From UBA7803 sp041395905 (lineage in GTDB: Bacteria; Pseudomonadota; Gammaproteobacteria; Pseudomonadales; Azotimanducaceae), in assembly GCA_041395905.1 (NCBI GenBank), contig JAWKZP010000012.1, forward strand, positions 62,001 through 126,000: a stretch of DNA of 64,000 nucleotides. The letters are read 5' to 3'. The position numbers and the translations under genes are program-made. The notes beneath the pieces are model-generated. The model worked only from the letters and a program-made list of their open reading frames with translations. It ran no database searches and was not told the origin of the DNA. How positions within the stretch are numbered: the first letter of the stretch is position 1; each line of letters begins with the position of its first letter. Of the stretch, positions 26,198-35,755 are shown one piece after another.

Positions 26198-29100
26198 TCA
26201 CGCTCTGCCCTCGCCCAACGCCGACGCGGCCCCGGGGTCAACGTAGCGCCGCGGTCCCCGGTAGGCCAGCACCAGCGGCGGCAGCAGCAGCAAGGAAATC
26301 ACGGTCGAGGTCGCGAGGCCACCCAGAATGACCTGGGCCATGGGGCCCTGCACCTCACGGCCCGCTTCGCCGGATCCGAGCGCCAGCGGGACCATGCCGA
26401 GGGCCGTGACCAGCGCCGTCATCAGAATGGGCACCAGCCGCTCGGAGGCGGCGCGCATCACGGTCCCCCGGGTCCAGTCTTCGCCCTCGTGAGCCACCAG
26501 ATCATCGGCGTGCGAGACCAGAAGGATCGAGTTTCGCGCCGCGATGCCGAACAGCGTGACGAATCCCACCAGCGCTCCGAGCGACACAACGCCGCCCGTC
26601 AGCGCCACCCCAAGCACACCACCGGCCATCGCCGAAGGCAGGCTCGTGAGGATCAGCACGGCCGGCCGGCCACCGCCGAACGCCAGTACCAGCAGCACGA
26701 AGATGCCGATAGCGGCAACGCCCACATTGACCAGCAGCTCGCGACGCGCCAGCTTTTCTCCTTCGGCCGCGCCGGCGTACTCCAGATAGACGCCTGCAGG
26801 GAGCTTCACCTGTGCCGCAACCGCCGCGCTGATGCGCTGCGCCAGCCCGGCGACGTCCGCGGTAGCGGCGTTGGCGGTTACGACCTGCCGGCGCCGGCCG
26901 GCGTCGTGCGAAATCTCCGCACGACGCGTCGTCACAGACACCTCGGCAACGTCGGCGAGCGTCGCCAGCGCGCCGCCCGCGCCGCGCACCGGAATGGCGC
27001 CTGCGGTTTCGGGGTCCGTGGCGCCGGGCGGGCGCGCGACCACAGCAACGTCGCTCACCCGCTGACCATCGGTCACCTGCGCCACCACCTTGCCCTGATA
27101 CCCAGCCTCGATGGCATCGTACGCATCGCTGGCAGTGATACCGCGCAGCGCAAGTGCGCCCGGGTTCAGCGCGATGGACAAAGCCGGCGCCCCCGGAGGC
27201 ATCTGAATGCGTACGTCGACGGCGCCTTCCGTGGCGCGCACGACCGCGGCAACGTCGTCGGCAACCCGGTCGATGAGGTCCAGATCCGGGCCGTAGACGC
27301 TGATGGCGATGGCAGCCGTTTCGCCGGACAGCGATTCCCCGATCCGGTCGCCGAGGAACGTCAGCGCCTCGGTTTCGAGCCCGGGATAGGCGCCGAGCAC
27401 CGCGCGGATGTCTGCGAGAATGCGCTCTTCCTCCGCACCATCGACCGCCTGCAACTCCACGTGAAACTCGCTCTCGCTGGGTGGGAAGGTATCTTCGCCC
27501 GCCTCCGCGCGACCCATCTGCTGCTCGACGGTGGCAACGCCCGGGATGTCCAGCAGGTCGCGCGAGATGCGACCCCCGATCGTGCGCATCCAGTCCAGCG
27601 AGGCGCCGCTCGGGCCGATCACGGCGAGCACGTAGTGACGCTCCCGGAAAGCCGGCAGCAGCTCGGCGCCGAGCTGCGAAAAACCGACGAGCGACAGCAG
27701 GCCGATGCCGACCACGGCGCCAAGCGCCGCCCGTGGGTGCGACATCAGCGGTTCGAGCATCCGCAGATGCCGCCGCTTCAACGACTCGATGATGCCCGGC
27801 TCTGCCCGCGGCAGCGCCTTCGCGAACAAAAGCAGCGCGAGCGCGGGCGTCAGCGTCATGGCGACGACCAGCGACGCAAGCGTGGCGAATAGAAACGCTG
27901 CTGCCAGCGGCGCGAAGAAGGCGCCCTGAAGGCCCGTGAGGAACAGCACCGGCGCCATGGTGAGCGCCAGCACCAGGGTGGCATAGACCACGGGCGCCCG
28001 CACCTCGACCGACGCGAACAGAACGACATCACGGCGGGGACTGCCCGGTCGCTCACGCAGGCGCCGCACGATGTTCTCGGTGCCGATCACCGCATCGTCG
28101 ATCACCACGCCCAACGCAACGGCGAGCCCGCCGAGCACCATGGTGTTGATTGCCTGTCCGAACAGGTCGAACACGATGGTGGCCGCGAGCAGCGAGATGG
28201 GAATCGACACGAAGGCGACGAACGCGACGCGCAGATCGCGCGCGAACCCCAGCAGCACCACCGTAATCAGCACCGCGCCCAGCAGCAGATCGCCGCGAAT
28301 TCCAGCCAGCGCCGTTTCGATGAAGTTGGCCGGGCGGTGCAGCTGCGGATACACCCTGAGCCCGAGCGAATCGAACGTAGGTTGCAGCTCCGCCAGCGCC
28401 GCCTCCACCGCCCGGGTGGTGGTCAGGGTGTTGGCGCCATACTGACTGGAGAGCGTCATCAGCACACCCGGGCGCCCCATGATCAGAGCATCCCCGAACT
28501 TCGGGGTCGGTGCGTCCACCACATCGGCGACGTCGCCCAGCGATATCTGCGTGCCGTCGCCCATCGCAATCACTGCCTGCGCGATGTCCGCGGCAGAGAC
28601 TGCCGCCCCCCGGGGCTCCACCATGATGCGTTGCGCTTCGGTTTCCACATAGCCGCCGCCGCGAATCACGGTCGCGGCCTGGATCGCGTTGACGACGTCC
28701 GCAAGCGAGAGGTCGCGCGCCAGCAGCTCGAGATTCCTGACGTGGACCTCGATGCGCCGCAGCTCACCACCGAAGATGTTCACGCGCGCCACGCCCGGGA
28801 CCGCCAGCAGACGCGGCCGTACGGTCCACTGGACGAGATCGCGCAACGCCATTGGCGACAGCGAATCGCTGACCATCCCGATCTTGAGCAGGTCCATGGT
28901 GGAAGAAGTCAGAGGCGAGATAGACGGCGCCGACACGCCCGCAGGCAGCCGGCCGGCTGCTTCGGCGAGCCGCTCGGCGACGACCTGCCGCGCCCGATAC
29001 GGGTCTTCACCTTCGCGAAACACCACGTCCACTACCGCCAGACCCTGGGTCGACTTCGAACGCACCGACGCGACACCCGTGGCGCCGTTGATGGCATCCT

Positions 29101-29308
29101 CGATGGGACGCGTCACGAGCTGCTCCACCTGACTGGCCGAAAATCCCGGTGCCTCGGCCTGAACGCCCGCCTGTGCGGGAACGAACTCTGGAAAGACTTC
29201 GAATTCCGCCTGCGACAGCCCCACGACACCGTAGGCGACCAGCAGGATCGCCCCCAGCACCACCAGACGCGGGAAGCGCAGCGACATACCGACGATATAG
29301 GCGAGCAC
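26198..29308 (-). CDS. RND efflux permease, heavy-metal (CusA/CzcA) type
   Basis: 1036 residues with the duplicated RND layout: a first helix (FPRLVVLGAILLVAYGVVGLSQ), large periplasmic loops, and two six-helix blocks. Proton relay residues are in the helix-4 block ALGVVIDDAVIGTENIVRRL. EVFPEFVPAQAGVQAEAPGFSASQVEQLVTRPIE is typical of the CusA/CzcA (HME) branch. It exports substrate from periplasm or inner membrane through the tripartite pump with the adaptor and TolC-like genes directly upstream. The adjacent Asp pair in helix 4 differs from classical CzcA (one Asp) and CusA, so the substrate is uncertain. Confidence 0.93.
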   Translation of the reverse strand: MLAYIVGMSLRFPRLVVLGAILLVAYGVVGLSQAEFEVFPEFVPAQAGVQAEAPGFSASQVEQLVTRPIEDAINGATGVASVRSKSTQGLAVVDVVFREGEDPYRARQVVAERLAEAAGRLPAGVSAPSISPLTSSTMDLLKIGMVSDSLSPMALRDLVQWTVRPRLLAVPGVARVNIFGGELRRIEVHVRNLELLARDLSLADVVNAIQAATVIRGGGYVETEAQRIMVEPRGAAVSAADIAQAVIAMGDGTQISLGDVADVVDAPTPKFGDALIMGRPGVLMTLSSQYGANTLTTTRAVEAALAELQPTFDSLGLRVYPQLHRPANFIETALAGIRGDLLLGAVLITVVLLGFARDLRVAFVAFVSIPISLLAATIVFDLFGQAINTMVLGGLAVALGVVIDDAVIGTENIVRRLRERPGSPRRDVVLFASVEVRAPVVYATLVLALTMAPVLFLTGLQGAFFAPLAAAFLFATLASLVVAMTLTPALALLLFAKALPRAEPGIIESLKRRHLRMLEPLMSHPRAALGAVVGIGLLSLVGFSQLGAELLPAFRERHYVLAVIGPSGASLDWMRTIGGRISRDLLDIPGVATVEQQMGRAEAGEDTFPPSESEFHVELQAVDGAEEERILADIRAVLGAYPGLETEALTFLGDRIGESLSGETAAIAISVYGPDLDLIDRVADDVAAVVRATEGAVDVRIQMPPGAPALSIALNPGALALRGITASDAYDAIEAGYQGKVVAQVTDGQRVSDVAVVARPPGATDPETAGAIPVRGAGGALATLADVAEVSVTTRRAEISHDAGRRRQVVTANAATADVAGLAQRISAAVAAQVKLPAGVYLEYAGAAEGEKLARRELLVNVGVAAIGIFVLLVLAFGGGRPAVLILTSLPSAMAGGVLGVALTGGVVSLGALVGFVTLFGIAARNSILLVSHADDLVAHEGEDWTRGTVMRAASERLVPILMTALVTALGMVPLALGSGEAGREVQGPMAQVILGGLATSTVISLLLLPPLVLAYRGPRRYVDPGAASALGEGRA

Positions 29309-29311
29309 GAC

Positions 29312-30247
29312 TCAGTCTGCCTGGGTGGAGTTCTGGCCGGACTCGACCGCGTACAGCGACTCCGCGCCAGCAACCACCACGACATCACCTGGCTCGAACC
29401 CCTGCCGCGCGAACCAGCCGTCGTCGATAACGCGTGCGTCCTTGAGGACGCGCCGTTGGAACGTCGAGTCTGCCGTGCGCAGGTATACCCAACTCGAGCC
29501 GTCGACCCGGACCACGGCGCTGCGGGGCAGGACGACGCCCACCGTGCGCTGCGCCGTGCGCACCTCGCCGTCGAAGACCCGCCCCGGCCGGACGAACGCC
29601 GCGCCCGCGCCGGATACCATGGCGTAGAGGCCGATGGTCTGCATCCTCGGGTCGGCAGTTGCGCATCGGCCCACCGGTTCGCCAGTCACGGGCGTGGCAC
29701 CCGATCCGATCTCGATGGTGACCTCGCCATCGACGCCATTCGGACGCCCCGGCGCATCGGCGCGAACCAGCGCTGTTTCGCCCCGGGCCAGCGATTCAAC
29801 GAGTTGCGGCGCTGCCTGTATGCGCGCTGCCAGTTCGGGCGACCACTCGATGCGCGACCGCCGTTCCAGCAGCTCGAGCCGGGACGCATCGGCGGCCGCC
29901 GCCGCCCGCGCGGCTTCCACCGAGCGCGCCGACGCGCTCGCATCCTGAGCGGCCAGCTGCGACAGCCGGTCGAGCTCGCGCTGCGACGCGGCGACCGCAG
30001 ATCTGGTGGCACGGAGGTCCGATTGGAGGGCAAGCAGGGGCACGATGTCCACCGCACGAACGTAGACCGGCACGGATTCGCCGATGCTGCGCGCCGCCAG
30101 CGGCTGAACGGCCACGCCCATCCTTTGCATCTGTTCGGCGCTGAGCTCGACGGAGGGCCCGGAGTCTGCGGTCGGCGCTTCGGCCGACCCGGCTCCTGCG
30201 CTCAGCGCCAGAATCGCCAGCATAGTGACGCCTGCCAATGATTTCAC
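29312..30247 (-). CDS. RND periplasmic adaptor (membrane fusion) protein
   Basis: 311 residues, somewhat short. It has a signal peptide (MKSLAGVTMLAILALSAGAGSAEA), a barrel-sandwich/hairpin region with heptad-like Ala-rich helices (SDLRATRSAVAASQRELDRLSQLAAQ, about 80-140), and a beta-barrel segment (FVRPGRVFDGEVRTAQRTVGVVLPRSAVVRVDG). It links the permease to the outer-membrane channel. The stop of the channel gene overlaps its start by 4 bp and the permease starts 3 bp after its stop, showing tight coupling. No CusB-like Met metal site or His-rich region is obvious. Confidence 0.87.
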   Translation of the reverse strand: MKSLAGVTMLAILALSAGAGSAEAPTADSGPSVELSAEQMQRMGVAVQPLAARSIGESVPVYVRAVDIVPLLALQSDLRATRSAVAASQRELDRLSQLAAQDASASARSVEAARAAAAADASRLELLERRSRIEWSPELAARIQAAPQLVESLARGETALVRADAPGRPNGVDGEVTIEIGSGATPVTGEPVGRCATADPRMQTIGLYAMVSGAGAAFVRPGRVFDGEVRTAQRTVGVVLPRSAVVRVDGSSWVYLRTADSTFQRRVLKDARVIDDGWFARQGFEPGDVVVVAGAESLYAVESGQNSTQAD

Positions 30248-31665
30248 AAGGGCTCTCCGGTTGCGCCGGGCGTGACGCCGATGCGCGTTTCGTCGCCGGC
30301 GAGGGGTCTGTGCAGTGCATCTTCCAGCGCCAGAAACGTCTCGGCGACGCGGCGCTCGGTGTTGATCCTGTCGAGCTGCGCGGCGGCGAATCCCGCCTGC
30401 ACGGCAGCCCAGTCCGCGCGATCCAGGGCGCCTGCGGCCAGCTCATGCTCCGCCTGCCGGGCGAGTGCAGCCGCGGTCGGCAGGATCTCGGCCTCCGCCA
30501 GTGCCAGGGCAGCGCGGGCCGCCTCGTAGCCCGCCTGGGCGGTGCGTATGCTCGCCGAGACCGTGGCGACCGCCGCCTCCAGCCGCGCGCCGGCGTCTGC
30601 ACGCGCGGCGGCAGCGGCGCGAATGGCCGCCGCATTGAGATCCCAGGAGGGAAATCCCAAGGTCACCGCGGCAGGCAGCTTCGACAGGCCGCGCTCCCAG
30701 GTATAACCCGGGCCGATGCGGACCTCAGGGAACTGCGCCGCTACCGCAGCCCGGTACTCGGACTCGGCACGGTCATAGTCCGTCGCGGCGTTCAGTATCT
30801 CGCCGCGGGCGGCGAGCGCGCCGTCGATGGCATCCTGAGGCGGCGCTGCCGGCAGCGAATCGACGGTTGGCCCGGCAGCCAACACGATGCCTTCCAGGGC
30901 GCCCGGTGCGACGCCGACCGCTGCGGCCAGGTCGAGCCGCGCACGCGCCTCGGCCGCCGCGGCGTCGGATTTGCTCACCAGTGCAGCCGCGAGCTCAGCC
31001 CGCACCCGCTCGACGTCAGCGCGGGCGATCTCGCCTGCCTCCGCGCGCCGCTGCGCGGCCTCGAACTGCCGCTGTTTCAACGTGACGAGCGCCGTTGCCG
31101 CCGCCGTCGTAGCGTCGCCGAAGCGTGTGGAGACCAGGGCGCGGCAGACGCTCATGCGGATCGTCCACAGCGCCTGGGCATAGTCGAAATTGGCCTGAGC
31201 CAGCAGGATGTCGGCCGCTTCGATCCGCGCGCGCCCGCGGCCCCCCAGCCCGAGCAGCAGGTCGCCGGCAGCGCCCAGCAGCCAGGGTGAGGACTCGCTG
31301 GGATTGAACGCATATTCGGCGGTCAGCGTGAACGAGGGACCGGGCGCCTGGCGTGCTGCGCGGGCACCCGTCTCCGCTGCGGCCAGCGCCTTACGTGCCA
31401 GCACCGCTTCGGGACTCGCGACGAGTGCTGCCGCGAACAGCGTGAGCGCATTCCATGTTTCCGCGTTCCACCGGTATCCGGGCGCGAGCCGCTCGAGCCG
31501 GGCGCGAACCGCGTCGCGATCGATGGTCGCCGCCGCCTGACGCGCGGCGATCTGATCCGCCACGAGCGGTGCAGACTCGTAGGTCGCACAGCTGATCTGC
31601 AGGAGGACCACGCTTGCGAGCGCAACGAACAATGCGACCCGGGAGATAAAAAACGAACGCGTCAT
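30244..31665 (-). CDS. TolC-like outer-membrane efflux lipoprotein
   Basis: 473 residues. The N-terminus (SFFISRVALFVALASVVLLQISC) ends with a lipobox, as in CusC/OprM-type channels. Long Ala-rich coiled-coil helices with the TolC duplication follow (FDYAQALWTIRMSVCRALVSTRFGDATTAAATALVTLKQRQFEAAQRRAEAGEIARADVERVRAELAAALV, then a second copy near 390-440). It forms the outer-membrane exit duct. First gene of the five-gene operon; its promoter should lie in the 127 bp before the divergent esterase gene. ATG 31665 is preferred over ATG 31680, though neither has a clear ribosome binding site. Confidence 0.86.
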   Translation of the reverse strand: MTRSFFISRVALFVALASVVLLQISCATYESAPLVADQIAARQAAATIDRDAVRARLERLAPGYRWNAETWNALTLFAAALVASPEAVLARKALAAAETGARAARQAPGPSFTLTAEYAFNPSESSPWLLGAAGDLLLGLGGRGRARIEAADILLAQANFDYAQALWTIRMSVCRALVSTRFGDATTAAATALVTLKQRQFEAAQRRAEAGEIARADVERVRAELAAALVSKSDAAAAEARARLDLAAAVGVAPGALEGIVLAAGPTVDSLPAAPPQDAIDGALAARGEILNAATDYDRAESEYRAAVAAQFPEVRIGPGYTWERGLSKLPAAVTLGFPSWDLNAAAIRAAAAARADAGARLEAAVATVSASIRTAQAGYEAARAALALAEAEILPTAAALARQAEHELAAGALDRADWAAVQAGFAAAQLDRINTERRVAETFLALEDALHRPLAGDETRIGVTPGATGEPL

Positions 31666-31792
31666 GCTGAGCAGAAACATCTGAAATCGCAATCCAGTGT
31701 ACGGACTGCCCCATTGCCAGGGACTTGCGCGGAGGTTGGCTATTGCCAATCATCGACCCGGCAACCGATCCAGAATCACCGGGAGCCCGCAG

Positions 31793-32749
31793 GTGCCGAC
31801 GCCTCGCGAAACCATAGAGCTGCTGCAACTCGACCGCCCGATTCCGGAGCAGGTCAACGGCCGCCGCAACGGCGTCGACAATGACCCGTCCTGGGACGCC
31901 GCCTATCACCCCTGTCCAGAGGCTTTTCCGGCAGACAACGTGAATCGCGGCATGGTTACCAAGCTCGAGAATTGGGCCGCGTCCGCGGTATATCCGGGCA
32001 CGCGGCGCGACCTCTGGATCTACGCGCCACCTGGCGTGAGCGCAGACGCGGCCGCAAACGCGGGCGGGACGAACGTTCGACTGATCTTCTTCAACGACGG
32101 CGCCTGGTACCTGTCACGGGGCGGACCGGTACGCGCCACCCGCGTACTCGACTCGCTGCATCATGCCGGAGAGATCGAGCCCACGGCGGCGGTGTTCATC
32201 ATGCCCGGCGACCCGGGCGGGCCGGTGCCGGCGCCCATCGAGTCGTACGACGCCAGAACCGCCCAGCGCAGTCTGGAATACGACAGCCTGACCCCGCGCT
32301 ACGGCACCTTCCTGTTCACCGAGATTCTGCCCCTGGTCGAGCAGGAGACCGGGCTCAGGATCAGCAAAGATCCCGGGCATCGCCTGACCTGCGGCATCAG
32401 CAGCGGCGGTATCGCGGCATTCACCGCGGCCTGGCATCATCCCGGTGAGTGCACCCGGGTGCTGAGCCACTGCGGATCGTTCACCGACATCTGGGGCGGC
32501 CACAACTACCCGTCGTTGGTGCGGCGAACGCCACGCAAGCCCATCCGCGTGCTGCTGCAGAGCGGTGCCAATGATGCGGACACGCCGTTCGGCAACTGGG
32601 CGCTGGCCAACCAGGCGATGGCGAGCGCGCTCGGCTGGGCGGGCTACGACTACCGGTTCGAGTTCGGCACCGGCGGACACAACCTCCATCATGGCGGCGC
32701 GATTTTCGCCGACAGCGTGCGCTGGTTGTGGCGCGGCGACGAGGACTGA
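31793..32749 (+). CDS. Esterase D/Fes-type alpha/beta hydrolase (PF00756-like)
   Basis: 318 residues. GGGAG lies seven bases before the GTG at 31793. Family features: RDLWIYAPPG, LIFFNDGAWYL (oxyanion region), AVFIMPGDPGG, the nucleophile elbow CGISSGGIAAF (Ser), LLQSGANDAD and GTGGHNLHHGG (catalytic His). It hydrolyses an ester or lactone in the cytoplasm; no signal peptide. It heads a run of four tightly spaced genes ending in 6-phosphogluconate dehydrogenase and gluconokinase, so a sugar ester or lactone is a reasonable guess only. Confidence 0.82.
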   Translation: MPTPRETIELLQLDRPIPEQVNGRRNGVDNDPSWDAAYHPCPEAFPADNVNRGMVTKLENWAASAVYPGTRRDLWIYAPPGVSADAAANAGGTNVRLIFFNDGAWYLSRGGPVRATRVLDSLHHAGEIEPTAAVFIMPGDPGGPVPAPIESYDARTAQRSLEYDSLTPRYGTFLFTEILPLVEQETGLRISKDPGHRLTCGISSGGIAAFTAAWHHPGECTRVLSHCGSFTDIWGGHNYPSLVRRTPRKPIRVLLQSGANDADTPFGNWALANQAMASALGWAGYDYRFEFGTGGHNLHHGGAIFADSVRWLWRGDED

Positions 32750-32753
32750 GCAG

Positions 32754-33713
32754 ATGACAGATGCGCCTGCATGTGCTGAAAACGCGGCGGAACACGAACG
32801 CCGCCGTTTTTCCACGACCGATGTCGAGCGCTGGCGAACTGACGGCTTCGCCATCATCCCCGGGTTCTTCTCGCCCGCGGAGATTGCACCCATTGTCACC
32901 GACTACGAGCGGCTTTACGGTGAGCGCCGGCCGAGCGCGGCGGACCCGATGAATCGCAAAGTGGAGGGACAGATCGGCAGGTTCAACCGCCATCAGTTCA
33001 GCAACATCGACACCCTGCCCTACGACGGTTCCATCACGATGAACCTGCTGTCGCTGCATCCGGCGCTGATCGACTTCGCGAAGGCCGCGCTAGGGGTCAG
33101 TGACGTGCATCTCTACCAATCCCACACCTGGGCCAAGTTCACGGGCGAAGCCGATTTCGACCAGCCATTCCACTGCGACTTCGGCAACCACACGCTCACC
33201 GTGCCGGCGGATGAGCCCCGTCACCGGAGCATCGACTTCATCGTCTACTTCACCGACGTCACGGACGCGCACGGCGCGCTGCACTACGTCACCAAGCCGG
33301 ATGCCTGCGAGATTCTCGGCGACGGCACGGTGTTCGCCGACACCCCGGAAGCTCAGGCGGCGCTCAAGGCACGGGAACGTTCAGCAGCGGCACCCGCCGG
33401 CACCCTGGTGGCGCACGGCATCGACACCTTTCATCGAGGCACCAACCTCACGCTCAAAGGGGCCCACCGTTACACGATGACCGTGGGGTACAAAGCCGCG
33501 GGCAACGAGCAGATCGGCTTTCACGTGTGGCAGGTTGCGGCGGGGCGCAACTGGGCGCCGATTCTAGCCAACGCGTCCCCGGAGCAGCTCGCAGCGCTCG
33601 GCATCCCGCGGCCCGGCGACGCGTTCTGGACACCGCGCACCCTGGCACTCACCCAGGCACGCTGGCCGGACTGGGACATGGGACCCTGGTTCGACCGCGC
33701 GCCGGCGCGCTGA
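32754..33713 (+). CDS. Phytanoyl-CoA dioxygenase (PhyH) family protein
   Basis: 319 residues. The Fe(II) facial triad is in FHCDFGNHTLTVP (His, Asp) and AHGIDTFHRGTNLT (distal His), with Arg in HRYTMTVGY. Start ATG 32754, four bases after the esterase stop, with GAGG upstream. It shares the H-x-D-x-x-NHTL and HRGT patterns with the PhyH protein at 4654-5691. Probably a 2-oxoglutarate-dependent hydroxylase acting on the same compound as the preceding esterase; substrate unknown. Confidence 0.84.
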   Translation: MTDAPACAENAAEHERRRFSTTDVERWRTDGFAIIPGFFSPAEIAPIVTDYERLYGERRPSAADPMNRKVEGQIGRFNRHQFSNIDTLPYDGSITMNLLSLHPALIDFAKAALGVSDVHLYQSHTWAKFTGEADFDQPFHCDFGNHTLTVPADEPRHRSIDFIVYFTDVTDAHGALHYVTKPDACEILGDGTVFADTPEAQAALKARERSAAAPAGTLVAHGIDTFHRGTNLTLKGAHRYTMTVGYKAAGNEQIGFHVWQVAAGRNWAPILANASPEQLAALGIPRPGDAFWTPRTLALTQARWPDWDMGPWFDRAPAR

Positions 33714-33728
33714 GGCAATGGCACCCAC

Positions 33729-35147
33729 ATGACGGCACCCGTTTCGCTGGGCCTCGTCGGTCTTGGTGCCATGGGCCGGAACCTGGGCTGGCGGCTCGCC
33801 GAGCTCGGCATCCCACTCGCCGTGCACAGCTACGACCACGGCGAGACGCACCGATTCCTCGAGGCGCTCGACGCACCCGTGCCTGCTGCGACTGATCCGG
33901 TGGATCTGGTGCAACGGCTGACGCCCCCGCGGACGATTCTGCTCATGGTCACCGCCGGTGACGCCGTCGACCGCGTGATCGAGGATCTCCTGCCGGCACT
34001 CCGGCCGGGCGATCTGGTCATCGACGGCGGCAACTCTCACTTCCGCGACACGATCCGGCGCGGCGAGCGCCTGCGTGAGCTCGGAATCGGCTACGCGGGC
34101 GCCGGCATCTCGGGCGGCGAGACAGGCGCCAGGCACGGCGCATCGATCATGGTAGGCGCAGACGCCGGCGACTATGCACGCGCCCGGCCAGTCTTCGACG
34201 CGCTGGCCGCACGAGTGGGAAGCTCCGTGTGTGCCGCACATGTGGGTACGGACGGTGCCGGCCATTTCGTGAAGATGGTGCACAACGGCATCGAGTACGC
34301 GCTCATGCAGCTCATTGCCGAGGCCTGGCGCGCCATGCAGGACGTGCTGGGGTGGGACCGTCAACGCCAGCAGGACGCGTTCGCCCGCCTGGCGCGCGGT
34401 GCCGCTGCGAGCTACCTCATGGACATCACCAGCGAGATTCTCTGCGTGCCCGACCCCGAATCCGGGGGATATCTCCTGGATCGCGTCTCCGATCGGGCAG
34501 CGCAGAAAGGCACCGGTCGCTGGACGGTGGAAGCCGCGCTGGAGCTCGGCGTCGCCGTACCGGTGATCGCCGCGGCCCTGAGCGAGCGAATGGTATCGGC
34601 GGATCCGCGACGCGGTACCGGTGCGCCAGCTGCTCGAGCACAGCCTGCGGGTACGACGGGCGGGATTGGTGACGACGCAACTGTCGCTCTGCAGATGCTG
34701 GAAGACGCACTGCACGCGGGCTTCCTCGCGAGCTTCGCTCAGGGTTTCGCGCTCCTGCAGGCGGCGAGCACCGCTTACGATTGGCAGCTCGATCTGGCGG
34801 AGATCGCGCGGATCTGGCAGGGCGGCTGCATCATCCGCGCCGAGCTGCTGCGCGACGTGGAGGCCGCGTTCCGTGGCGATCCGGCGCTGGAATCGCTACT
34901 GCAGACAGGCGTATTTCAGTCACGACTCGCCGCCGCGGACCCGAACTGGCGCGCATTCGTCGCCCGCAATCTGAGCGCCGGTGTCACGGCACCCTGCGCC
35001 AGCGCAGCGCTCGCCTGGTACGACTCGCTGTGCGCCGGACGCCTGCCGACGAACCTGATACAGGCCCAACGGGACTATTTCGGCGCCCACGGATTCGAAC
35101 GCACTGACCGCGCCGGCCGGTTTCACGACGCGTGGAAGCGCCCCTAG
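33729..35147 (+). CDS. gnd: 6-phosphogluconate dehydrogenase, decarboxylating
   Basis: 472 residues, full length. GLVGLGAMGRNLGWRLAE is the NADP-binding loop, VIDGGNSHFRDT and GAGISGGETGARHGASIMVG are substrate-site signatures, and GHFVKMVHNGIEYALMQLIAEAW carries the catalytic Lys. The C-terminal part (IWQGGCIIRAELL, LPTNLIQAQRDYFGAHGFER) is complete. It oxidises 6-phosphogluconate to ribulose 5-phosphate with NADPH or NADH. The gluconokinase gene overlaps its 3' end, giving gluconate entry into the pentose phosphate pathway. Confidence 0.97.
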   Translation: MTAPVSLGLVGLGAMGRNLGWRLAELGIPLAVHSYDHGETHRFLEALDAPVPAATDPVDLVQRLTPPRTILLMVTAGDAVDRVIEDLLPALRPGDLVIDGGNSHFRDTIRRGERLRELGIGYAGAGISGGETGARHGASIMVGADAGDYARARPVFDALAARVGSSVCAAHVGTDGAGHFVKMVHNGIEYALMQLIAEAWRAMQDVLGWDRQRQQDAFARLARGAAASYLMDITSEILCVPDPESGGYLLDRVSDRAAQKGTGRWTVEAALELGVAVPVIAAALSERMVSADPRRGTGAPAARAQPAGTTGGIGDDATVALQMLEDALHAGFLASFAQGFALLQAASTAYDWQLDLAEIARIWQGGCIIRAELLRDVEAAFRGDPALESLLQTGVFQSRLAAADPNWRAFVARNLSAGVTAPCASAALAWYDSLCAGRLPTNLIQAQRDYFGAHGFERTDRAGRFHDAWKRP

Positions 35148-35641
35148 TTCTGGTGGTCTGCGGCGTCAGCGGCGCCGGCAAGACCACCATCGGCAGGCTG
35201 CTGGCACGGCGGCTCGGTCGAGCATTTCTGGATGCCGACGATTTTCATCCTGCCGCAAACGTCGAGAAGATGGCGCGCGGTGAGCCGCTGACCGACGACG
35301 ATCGCGGACCCTGGCTCGACACGCTGCGCGCCCTGATCGATCGCCATGTAGAGGCGCAGCAGCCGGCAGTGCTGGCCTGCTCGGCCTTGAAGGCGGCCCA
35401 CCGGGAACGGCTCGGCATAGACCAGCGCCGAGTCGTGTCCGTATTCCTGGATGGCTCGCAGGCGCTGATCGCCCGTCGGGTCGCTCACCGCGAGCACGCT
35501 TTCATGCCGGCATCGCTGCTCGAGAGTCAGTTCGAGGCGCTGGAGCCGCCACTGGGCGGCATTCGTGTCGACATCGACAGTCCCGCCGAAGACGTGGTGA
35601 GCAGAATCCTGCAGGCGCTGCAGCTCAGCGGATCACCCTAA
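35132..35641 (+). CDS. gntK: Gluconokinase
   Basis: 169 residues. It has the Walker A GVSGAGKTTIGRLLARRLG, then FLDADDFHPAANVEKMARGEPLTDDDRGPWL, a signature of GntK/IdnK, and CSALKAAHRERL. It phosphorylates gluconate to 6-phosphogluconate, the substrate of the gnd product encoded just upstream. The GTG start lies inside the last codons of gnd (16-bp overlap), so translation is coupled. No gluconate permease or GntR repressor is visible here. Confidence 0.95.
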   Translation: MEAPLVLVVCGVSGAGKTTIGRLLARRLGRAFLDADDFHPAANVEKMARGEPLTDDDRGPWLDTLRALIDRHVEAQQPAVLACSALKAAHRERLGIDQRRVVSVFLDGSQALIARRVAHREHAFMPASLLESQFEALEPPLGGIRVDIDSPAEDVVSRILQALQLSGSP

Positions 35642-35755
35642 GGTACGGCACCGGATGGGCACCGACACCGGGCCAGCGAACCTGTCGCGCGATGCGCCGC
35701 GGGACGGCCCCAGACGTCCATCGGCGATGAATAGGTTTGCCAGCAGTACTGGCGG

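Noticed and set aside
35642..35755. Terminator between gntK and the kinase gene
   Set aside because: Only a weak GGCGG/CCGCC hairpin overlapping the kinase stop, with no T run.
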